This document shows positions 1-5,128 of a stretch of 64,000 nucleotides of DNA, in pieces; positions within the stretch are counted from its first letter, which is position 1; each line of letters opens with the position of its first letter. A program made the position numbers and the translations under genes. Under the pieces are notes generated by a model. That model was given only the letters and a program-made list of their open reading frames with translations, made no database searches and had not been told where the DNA came from. This DNA comes from Clostridiales bacterium (GTDB taxonomy: Bacteria; Bacillota; Clostridia; Peptostreptococcales; Anaerovoracaceae). The stretch is taken from positions 124,001 to 188,000 of the forward strand of contig WRMW01000003.1 in assembly GCA_009776955.1 (NCBI GenBank), written 5' to 3'.

Positions 1-7
1 AGTTCCG

Positions 8-35
8 GGATCACCCCCGCGTACGCGGGGAAAAC
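8..35 (-). repeat. Single CRISPR repeat at the left edge, isolated by a long insert
   Basis: A perfect copy of the 28-bp repeat (starts GGATCACC, ends GGGGAAAAC on the plus strand). Seven bases of an incomplete spacer precede it, so the array continues beyond the window. On its right lies a 372-bp insert instead of a 33-bp spacer. Confidence 0.95.
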
Positions 36-407
36 TTGTTTTGCGCTTTAGTCAGTTATACTTCACAAACTTAATTTCGACCTGGCCTTCGCTATCCTGC
101 GCCCATTCGGCAAAGCAAAAACGGTCATCCCATTTGTGCGGCAAATCATCTAGTACCCCTGCCTTTTTCCATTTTGGCTCAAATTCGCTTTCTGACCCTT
201 TTGGTATCAGCCATCCAGACAAATCGGACATATCCAAATCGCCTAACAATCTTTCGTGCCTTTCTTCGCAGTCAACAAAAAAAACAGCATCTTTCTTTGC
301 GGCCTCATCTTGGACGAGTCCAACAAAATTCTCAAAGTTTTTGTCCTCTGGCTTCCTTAACCCTTGCATTGTTGGCCTCTCCTTTCAAAACAGTTACAAA
401 TTCGTCG
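36..407. other. Oversized CRISPR interval A (372 bp) carrying a small gene
   Basis: This interval sits between two perfect CRISPR repeats (8-35 and 408-435) where a 33-bp spacer is expected. On the minus strand it starts with an open frame running from the repeat border to a stop near 335, which looks like the tail of an upstream gene. That tail overlaps the ribosome-binding site and start of a 105-residue gene, which is complete. About 16 bases of non-coding sequence follow before the next repeat. The base next to the repeat on the handle side is C on the minus strand, as at most ordinary spacers. The compact, overlapping gene layout is typical of a phage or plasmid. I infer a captured mobile-element fragment. 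Confidence 0.75.
52..369 (-). CDS. Hypothetical protein, 105 aa, inside the CRISPR array
   Basis: An acidic, soluble small protein with no signal peptide or membrane segment. I do not recognise the family. It has a good Shine-Dalgarno (AAGGAGAGG) seven bases before ATG at 369, and it overlaps the end of a frame truncated by the CRISPR repeat on its upstream side. The sequence is Trp-, Asp- and Glu-rich towards the C-terminus (WKKAGVLDDLPHKWDDRF). A real ribosome-binding site and normal composition make it a genuine gene rather than a chance frame. Its place in an array interval suggests it came in on a mobile element. It may or may not still be expressed. Confidence 0.6.
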   Translation of the reverse strand: MQGLRKPEDKNFENFVGLVQDEAAKKDAVFFVDCEERHERLLGDLDMSDLSGWLIPKGSESEFEPKWKKAGVLDDLPHKWDDRFCFAEWAQDSEGQVEIKFVKYN

Positions 408-557
408 GGATCACCCCCGCGTACGCGGGGAAAACAATACCACACACCGGGCGGGGTGTACCGCCACAGGATCACCCCCGCGTACGCGGGGAAAACTGAG
501 GCAGACGAACTCCGCACCAAGGTTGAGGAGGATCACCCCCGCGTACGCGGGGAAAAC
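408..557 (-). CRISPR. Type I-E CRISPR array, block of 3 repeats and 2 spacers
   Basis: Repeats start at 408, 469 and 530 with a 61-bp period (28-bp repeat, 33-bp spacer). The repeat core CCCCGCGTACGCGGGG is a palindrome that forms the Cas6e hairpin. Transcription should run on the minus strand from the leader beside cas2, so the crRNA repeat begins GTTTTCCCC and ends with the handle GTGATCC plus one spacer-derived base (usually C). Across the window there are 68 repeats and 63 normal spacers; this block is among the oldest, far from the leader. The spacer at 497-529 resembles the one at 2479-2511. Confidence 0.97.
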
Positions 558-712
558 TACTCATGCCCCCGCCTCCTTTCGCGCCAGGACAGATAGGCGG
601 CATTTGCCCCGAACAGGGCGGCGGCGACCAGGAACAAAACACGCTGCGTTCCCTCTGTCGGTATCGCTATCGCAATACAGGCCGCACACAAAATCATGGT
701 TGTAATTCTCAT
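557..712 (-). CDS. Small membrane protein, 51 aa, phage-like
   Basis: Two hydrophobic stretches (MILCAACIAIAI and VLFLVAAALFGANAAYL) are followed by a charged tail, WRERRRGHE. The size and layout recall small phage holin-like or accessory membrane proteins, but no family is recognised. I chose the ATG at 712; an in-frame ATG at 781 would add 23 residues encoded across the hairpin at 743-764. The stop codon TAG uses the last base of the CRISPR repeat, so the natural C-terminus may have been different. The last codons overlap a Shine-Dalgarno-like GGAGGCGGGGG and the ATG (562-564) of a further gene that is lost at the repeat border. Confidence 0.45.
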   Translation of the reverse strand: MRITTMILCAACIAIAIPTEGTQRVLFLVAAALFGANAAYLSWRERRRGHE

Positions 713-742
713 ATCTTTGCCGTATGATTCAAGGGTGGCTTC

Positions 743-764
743 CCCGGAGGCTTTAGCCTCCGGG
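743..764. repeat. GC-rich hairpin, 9-bp perfect stem
   Basis: CCCGGAGGC at 743-751 and GCCTCCGGG at 756-764 form a perfect inverted repeat with a 4-nt loop between the two small genes of interval B. There is no T-tract on either strand, so it is not a standard terminator. It may be a processing or REP-like hairpin. Confidence 0.5.
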
Positions 765-855
765 TGCCGGGATGCCGTCATCGCTTGCGCTTCTTGGGCT
801 TCTTGCGTTTGGCGGCTTTCTTGTCTTTGGCGATTGAGTGTACTAAGCTGATTGC

Positions 856-2189
856 GGGTTATAGGACAAAATGTGTGGGTTTTTTACCCTGTACGCGTTG
901 ATATATCAACGCGCACGGGCATTTAAAGTTGGTCTGCCCCAACTTGTCACATGGACAAAATGTGTGGGTAAAAAGGCTCGGAAGCATTGAAAAATACAGC
1001 CGTATAGCCCCTAAAAGTTGGTTTTGTAGCACAATTAGCGCATGAAGAATATTACATGCCCTTTGTGCGGAGGAAGAATGGTACGCTACGGAAAGACTTC
1101 GGCCGGTTCGCAGCGCTGGCAATGCAAGTCCTGCAAGGCGACAGAAACGCACCACGCCAACAATGACGCAAAGCTGCTGAAAGCATTTCTGGCCTGGCTG
1201 CTGTCCGGGCGATTGCAGAAAGACATGCCTGGGGGCGGTCGCACATTCAGGCGAAAAACCTCAAAATTGTGGAACATCTGGCCCTTGCCGCCTTTGATAG
1301 ACGAGGTTCATCGAGTCGTTTATGTCGATGGCATTTATCTTGGGCGCAAAGCCGTGATTCTGGTCGCAAGAGGCGAGAAGAATGTGCTTGGATGGTATCT
1401 TGCCCGCACGGAGAACTCACGGGCGTGGCAGGCTCTCATGGCCCGCATAGCGCAGCCGGAGGTTGTCGTGAGCGATGGCGGAAGCGGTTTTGAAAAAGCC
1501 CGGCGCAGAACCTGGCCAGGCGCGTCTGTCCAGCGATGCACTTTTCATGCCTTCTGTCAGGTGAAAAGATACACGACCTCACGCCCCAAACTCCCTGCCG
1601 GGGCGCAGCTTTACATGCTTGCCAAGGACTTGTTCCACGTCAAGGACGGCGGACAGGCAGCGGCATGGCTCGAACGGTACAGCGCTTGGTGCGCATACTG
1701 GAACGATTTCCTGAATGAGAGGACATTTGTGGACGGCAGATACGTCTTGACCCATGAGCGTCTTGTCAAAGCGAAAAACAGCCTCGACACCCTAATCCGC
1801 AAAGGGACGCTCTTCACATACCTTGATGCCAAGCTTGCGCTTGAAGGCACGCTTCCCGCGACAAACAACAAAATCGAGGGTGCGGTGAACGCGCCCCTCA
1901 GGCAGATGCTTCGCGACCACAGAGGGCTTAGCCTTATTCGGCGAATCAAGGCCGTATTTTGGTGGTGCTATATGCACACAGAACACCCTTTGCCGCCGTC
2001 CGAGTTGCTCAGAATCATGCCGACGGACGATGACATTGAAAGGCACTATCGCAGCCTTTCAGAACAAGGGCAATTGCACAATGCCATACCTGGATGGGGC
2101 GATGCCGTGGCGTGGAATGAGTTCCATAATTCAGCCCCTTACCGAATGGACTGGGATTAATTCCCACCACACATTTTGTCCTATAACCC
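856..2189 (+). mobile_element. IS1249-like insertion sequence (IS256 group), 1334 bp
   Basis: The element is complete. Terminal inverted repeats match for 23 bp, beginning GGGTTATAGGACAAAATG at 856 and as the reverse complement ending at 2189. It is flanked by a perfect 8-bp target duplication, CTGATTGC, at 848-855 and 2190-2197. It encodes one transposase (1042-2160). An 8-bp duplication fits the IS256 group. The motif GGACAAAATGTGTGGGT recurs at about 953-969 inside the left end, perhaps a subterminal transposase site. The element landed in a 44-codon gene inside an oversized CRISPR interval, so it inserted after that interval was formed. Confidence 0.93.
1042..2160 (+). CDS. IS1249 family transposase
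   Basis: The protein is 372 residues, the usual length for this family. The N-terminus is a zinc ribbon (CPLCGGRM ... CKSCK, residues 5-30), expected to bind the element ends. The RNase H-like catalytic core follows: an Asp in YVDGIYLG (about residue 95), an Asp in VVSDGGSGF (about 144), and the late Glu in NNKIEGAVNAPLRQ (about 279), matching the DDE triad of the MULE/IS256 type. The frame is intact, so the element may be active. No clear ribosome-binding site precedes the ATG. It catalyses cut- or copy-based transposition of the surrounding IS. Confidence 0.92.
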   Translation: MKNITCPLCGGRMVRYGKTSAGSQRWQCKSCKATETHHANNDAKLLKAFLAWLLSGRLQKDMPGGGRTFRRKTSKLWNIWPLPPLIDEVHRVVYVDGIYLGRKAVILVARGEKNVLGWYLARTENSRAWQALMARIAQPEVVVSDGGSGFEKARRRTWPGASVQRCTFHAFCQVKRYTTSRPKLPAGAQLYMLAKDLFHVKDGGQAAAWLERYSAWCAYWNDFLNERTFVDGRYVLTHERLVKAKNSLDTLIRKGTLFTYLDAKLALEGTLPATNNKIEGAVNAPLRQMLRDHRGLSLIRRIKAVFWWCYMHTEHPLPPSELLRIMPTDDDIERHYRSLSEQGQLHNAIPGWGDAVAWNEFHNSAPYRMDWD

Positions 2190-2328
2190 CTGATTGCTGC
2201 TATTGCTGTCATGCACACTCCGACAAGATTCCTCGACCACCAGTCCTCATTCATACGCTACCTCCTTTCACTCTCCCGGCTCACCGGTTCTTTATCTTAT
2301 GCCTTATTATATACCCAAAGGGCAATAG

Positions 2329-2784
2329 GGATCACCCCCGCGTACGCGGGGAAAACTGCACAGCCCCGCAATCTTGTTAATGTCCATAGGGATCACCCCC
2401 GCGTACGCGGGGAAAACATCGTGGCTACGTCCCTCGCCCGCCGTAGGTAGGGATCACCCCCGCGTACGCGGGGAAAACCATTGAAGGAAGCGGACGAGCT
2501 CCGCACCAAGGGGATCACCCCCGCGTACGCGGGGAAAACACCCACACCCCATCTTCGGTTTTGATGAAAAGGGGATCACCCCCGCGTACGCGGGGAAAAC
2601 GTGTACGGATTGTTCGTGCGACAAATGCAAGTAGGATCACCCCCGCGTACGCGGGGAAAACCTCTCCCTGCCCTGATGAAAAAATCGCCCGCATGGGATC
2701 ACCCCCGCGTACGCGGGGAAAACCATTCGGTTGTTTTTGAGAATTTTAATGTATAAGGATCACCCCCGCGTACGCGGGGAAAAC
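2329..2784 (-). CRISPR. Type I-E CRISPR array, block of 8 repeats and 7 spacers
   Basis: Eight identical 28-bp repeats start at 2329, 2390, 2451, 2512, 2573, 2634, 2696 and 2757. One spacer is 34 bp, the others 33 bp. The block lies between oversized intervals B and C. Its spacer at 2479-2511 shares a coding stretch with the spacer at 497-529 with only third-codon-position differences, so both appear to target homologues of the same phage gene. Confidence 0.97.
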
Positions 2785-3059
2785 TATCAAGCCTGTCATG
2801 GGCGCAAGGGCAATTGTTCGACTGGTCGTTTGAGGGAGTGCCGAGCGGTACGACCTGCGCCACCTCGTTCTCGTGCGCGGGTATAGACAAGGAAGCGGCT
2901 ATTGATGAGCTTGTCGCGGTCGTTGAAAAGATCAAGCCGTGCAAGCTGTATATCAAGTGCGGAAAAAAAGATGCTGAGGCATTGAGCAAACGGCTGGAAT
3001 TTGAGATAATAAATGTGTACGAGAGCAAAAGAAAGCCGAGAGGAGGCGGGAAGTGTTGA
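2785..3059 (+). pseudogene. 3' fragment of a DUF4417-like phage/plasmid gene
   Basis: The frame is open from the CRISPR repeat border to the TGA at 3057. It contains FDWSFEGVPSGTTCATSFSCAG followed by an amphipathic stretch, AAIDELVAVVEKIKPCKLYI, and KKDAEALSKRLEFEIINVY. This recalls the C-terminal part of DUF4417 proteins, where a D-F-x-G-(I/V)-P segment and a conserved helix are followed by a nucleotide-fold-like strand. The match is from memory and moderate. No credible ribosome-binding site precedes the possible internal TTG at 2814, so I treat it as a 5'-truncated gene. DUF4417 genes are common on phages and conjugative elements. Confidence 0.5.
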
Positions 3060-3319
3060 TAGATGTCACGGGTTTGGATGAATTGCTTGAAACAGGCTGG
3101 CTTGAAGAAATAGACCCGGAGAGGGTGCCTGATGGGCCTGAGTTTGGGTATCTGCTGAAAGAAGGAGCTCCACCCGATGTAAGAGAAAAGTTTGACTATT
3201 GGAAAGCGTTGATAGAATGGGACCACAACAACATGGTTATGGGCGTGACCTCAATGATAGAGGCGGCAGGCGGCGTGATAGGCAAAGACGGATGCGTACG
3301 CTATCCTGACAACGAATAG
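3053..3319 (+). CDS. Hypothetical protein, 88 aa, inside the CRISPR array
   Basis: A small acidic soluble protein. It overlaps the end of the DUF4417-like fragment by 7 bp and is preceded by a good Shine-Dalgarno (AGGAGGCGGG) just before a GTG at 3053 (TTG at 3056 is an alternative), so it was translationally coupled. It has an N-terminal LIDVTGLDELLETGW segment and ends CVRYPDNE. I do not recognise it. An intrinsic terminator follows within 30 bp, marking the end of the original transcription unit. Confidence 0.55.
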   Translation: MLIDVTGLDELLETGWLEEIDPERVPDGPEFGYLLKEGAPPDVREKFDYWKALIEWDHNNMVMGVTSMIEAAGGVIGKDGCVRYPDNE

Positions 3320-3345
3320 CAAGAAGGCTTTATATCAAGAGAAAG

Positions 3346-3377
3346 ACAGAAACGGTTTAATGGCCGTTTCTGTTTTG
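3346..3377 (+). terminator. Intrinsic terminator inside interval C
   Basis: ACAGAAACGG at 3346-3355 pairs perfectly with CCGTTTCTGT at 3364-3373 over an 8-nt loop and is followed by TTTG on the plus strand. It ends the plus-strand operon of interval C. It points against array transcription, so it should not stop the pre-crRNA. Confidence 0.8.
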
Positions 3378-3391
3378 TTATGGAGGGATGG

Positions 3392-4883
3392 GGATCACCC
3401 CCGCGTACGCGGGGAAAACTGCGTAGCGATTCGAGTGCACTTGACCCTACCGGGATCACCCCCGCGTACGCGGGGAAAACTAAGCGGTGCGGACATTGAG
3501 CCTGTGGACGTGAGGAACACCCCCGCGTACGCGGGGAAAACTAAATTGCTTTCCCATGATGTAACCTCCTTTGGGGATCACCCCCGCGTACGCGGGGAAA
3601 ACGTGAAGGGCATGAGCATAGAAAAAGATGTTAAGGGATCACCCCCGCGTACGCGGGGAAAACGGCAACCAGCCTCTCTCGGCCAAAATTCTGATGGGAT
3701 CACCCCCGCGTACGCGGGGAAAACTTACATATGAACGATGATAAAGAGGTCGCAGGGGGATCACCCCCGCGTACGCGGGGAAAACAGTCTGTCGTGACCT
3801 TGCTTTAGCATGGCAGGGGGATCACCCCCGCGTACGCGGGGAAAACTTTTGTAGCTCTCCCATTTGGGGACATTTCGTAGGATCACCCCCGCGTACGCGG
3901 GGAAAACATAGAAACGCTTGGTTACACAATTAATCCTGAAGGATCACCCCCGCGTACGCGGGGAAAACAGCACGAACCGTACGCACGGGATGGCAACGGA
4001 GGGATCACCCCCGCGTACGCGGGGAAAACTACGCGATTCGTTCAAAAGCAATTCCGGTGTCAGGATCACCCCCGCGTACGCGGGGAAAACGCTTGCGGGC
4101 TGATGCGCTTTCCCTGCTGTCAAGGATCACCCCCGCGTACGCGGGGAAAACGATTCCCTCGCTGACCTCTACACCTCCTCAATAGGATCACCCCCGCGTA
4201 CGCGGGGAAAACTGACAGATTGGGGCGGCAAGGACAAAGGTTCAGGGATCACCCCCGCGTACGCGGGGAAAACCAGCTATGACAAGCATTGATTGCGGCC
4301 TCTGGGGGATCACCCCCGCGTACGCGGGGAAAACAGAAATATTGAAACAACATAATTATGATGTATGGGATCACCCCCGCGTACGCGGGGAAAACCTTTC
4401 GGCGAGAGCGTATATGCAAGCGACGTTGGGATCACCCCCGCGTACGCGGGGAAAACGGCAACACGATAGACCGAGCCGACACCGCAGGGGGATCACCCCC
4501 GCGTACGCGGGGAAAACACTGTTACAATATCGCTCATTCCGTCACCTCCGGGATCACCCCCGCGTACGCGGGGAAAACAGAGCATTGGACAACAAAAGCA
4601 ACTCATCTTCGGGATCACCCCCGCGTACGCGGGGAAAACCTCCCGCCAAACACTGCTCGCACTTGCACCAAGGGATCACCCCCGCGTACGCGGGGAAAAC
4701 TTGGTGATACTCCCCGCACTCCGGGCACTCATGGGATCACCCCCGCGTACGCGGGGAAAACGTTGTGGATTGACGTCCAAAGTGTCTGCTGCGGGGATCA
4801 CCCCCGCGTACGCGGGGAAAACCTTTGACATTTTGGACAAAAACGACTGGTTCGGGGATCACCCCCGCGTACGCGGGGAAAAC
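3392..4883 (-). CRISPR. Type I-E CRISPR array, block of 25 repeats and 24 spacers
   Basis: Twenty-five repeats from 3392 to 4856 follow an exact 61-bp period. One repeat, at 3514-3541, carries the only substitution I found in the visible array (GGAACACC instead of GGATCACC), in the part that becomes the crRNA 5' handle. Many spacers look like coding or translation-start sequence: the spacer at 3542-3574 reads on the minus strand as AAAGGAGG followed at a normal distance by ATGGGAAAGCA. This block lies on the far side, from the leader, of the terminator at 4936-4965. Confidence 0.98.
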
Positions 4884-4884
4884 C

Positions 4885-4923
4885 ATATTCGTTGTCTACA
4901 AAATAAAAATCCAGTTCTTTCAC
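4885..4923 (-). pseudogene. ToxN/AbiQ-like endoribonuclease, first 13 codons only
   Basis: A GTG start at 4923 follows AGGAG with seven bases of spacing, directly after the terminator. The residues are MKELDFYFVDNEY, after which the frame enters the CRISPR repeat and reads nonsense. ToxN/AbiQ/TenpN proteins characteristically start with a short strand containing a Phe/Tyr-rich stretch, then Val-Asp and Tyr, and the position after repeats and a terminator is diagnostic. The remaining roughly 150 residues with the active site are missing, so no toxin can be made from this locus. Identification rests mainly on context. Confidence 0.55.
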
Positions 4924-4935
4924 GTCGGTTCTCCT

Positions 4936-4965
4936 AAAAACAAGAGGCCTTTTCAAGCCTCTTGT
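4936..4965 (-). terminator. Intrinsic terminator within the array, minus strand
   Basis: ACAAGAGGC (4940-4948) and GCCTCTTGT (4957-4965) form a 9-bp stem. On the minus strand it is followed by TTTTT (4936-4940). In type III toxin-antitoxin loci such a terminator sits between antitoxin repeats and toxin gene and lets about a tenth of transcripts through. Here it also lies in the sense direction of the pre-crRNA. Confidence 0.88.
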
Positions 4966-4976
4966 CGTCATTACAG

Positions 4977-5081
4977 CTTGCTCTCGAAGCGGCAAGGCGC
5001 TTTTCATAAATGACTTGCTCTCGAAGCGGCAAGGCGCTTTTCATAAATGACTTGCTCTCGAAGCGGCAAGGCGCTTTTCAT
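4977..5081 (-). repeat. Tandem direct repeat, 37 bp x 2.8
   Basis: Units occupy 4977-5013, 5014-5050 and 5051-5081 (last one partial, 31 bp). The copies are identical. They fill the space between promoter and terminator of the ToxI-like locus. Confidence 0.95.
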
Positions 5082-5091
5082 CACCACGTTT

Positions 5092-5119
5092 ATTGTATCT
5101 CTTTTCCGCCCTATGTCAA
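5092..5119 (-). promoter_or_regulatory. Sigma-A promoter of the ToxI-like RNA
   Basis: On the minus strand TTGACA (5114-5119) is separated by 16 bp from TACAAT (5092-5097), giving a start near 5085, just ahead of the 37-bp repeats. Confidence 0.8.
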
Positions 5120-5128
5120 GGGTTATTG

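Larger units (their letters stand above)
778..2254 (-). pseudogene. 44-aa membrane peptide gene split by the IS element
   Basis: The start ATG at 2254 has a strong Shine-Dalgarno (AAAGGAGG). The frame reads MNEDWWSRNLVGVCMTAIAA and is interrupted at the 8-bp target duplication. It resumes at 855 on the other side of the element and ends at the TGA at 778-780 with a very basic tail (KKAAKRKKPKKRKR). Excising the IS plus one duplication restores an uninterrupted 44-codon frame, which shows this was a coding gene. One hydrophobic segment followed by a Lys/Arg tail suggests a membrane-bound peptide. The family is not recognised. Confidence 0.65.
558..2328. other. Oversized CRISPR interval B (1771 bp; about 429 bp before IS insertion)
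   Basis: This interval lies between perfect repeats 530-557 and 2329-2356. Removing the IS element (856-2189) and one copy of its 8-bp target duplication leaves about 429 bp. On the minus strand the restored piece reads: the last codons of an upstream gene open from the repeat border (ending about 2281), a 44-residue membrane peptide gene with a good ribosome-binding site, a GC-rich hairpin, a 51-residue membrane peptide gene, and the ATG of a third gene that runs straight into the CRISPR repeat. Both ends therefore cut through genes, as expected for a random fragment of a phage-like genome. Confidence 0.75.
2785..3391. other. Oversized CRISPR interval C (607 bp) with two genes and a terminator
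   Basis: The interval is bounded by perfect repeats at 2757-2784 and 3392-3419. Here the genes read on the plus strand, opposite to intervals A, B and D. It begins inside a gene (the tail of a DUF4417-like protein, open right up to the repeat), continues with an 88-residue gene that overlaps it by 7 bp, and closes with an intrinsic terminator and a few bases of spacer. The truncated 5' gene and operon-like layout again suggest a cut-out piece of a foreign genome. Confidence 0.75.
4936..5085 (-). ncRNA. ToxI-like (type III antitoxin) repeat RNA, about 150 nt
   Basis: A transcript is predicted from the promoter at 5092-5119 to the terminator at 4936-4965. It would contain 2.8 direct repeats of 37 nt. 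Each unit holds CUUGC and GCAAG segments that can pair around a short loop, with a purine-rich AUGAAAAG stretch, compatible with the pseudoknotted units that ToxI/AntiQ RNAs form to inhibit their toxin. In known systems the toxin itself cuts the precursor between units. Without its own toxin this RNA would be an orphan antitoxin that could neutralise a related ToxN brought by a phage or plasmid. Function is inferred. Confidence 0.6.
4884..5128 (-). other. Oversized CRISPR interval D (245 bp): ToxIN-like 5' region
   Basis: This interval between repeats 4856-4883 and 5129-5156 contains, in order on the minus strand, a sigma-A promoter, 2.8 copies of a 37-bp direct repeat, an intrinsic terminator, a Shine-Dalgarno and 13 codons of a toxin-like gene cut by the CRISPR repeat. 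That arrangement is the hallmark of type III toxin-antitoxin loci, where a repeat RNA antitoxin lies upstream of a terminator and the endoribonuclease gene. Only the antitoxin part is complete. Confidence 0.75.

Noticed and set aside
743-764. Hairpin in interval B as a transcription terminator
   Set aside because: No T-tract on either strand.
4798-5007. 69-codon minus-strand frame starting MKSALPLREQAVMTTRGLKR in the 37-bp repeats
   Set aside because: It crosses the terminator hairpin and the CRISPR repeats and has no ribosome-binding site; the region is better explained as an RNA antitoxin.
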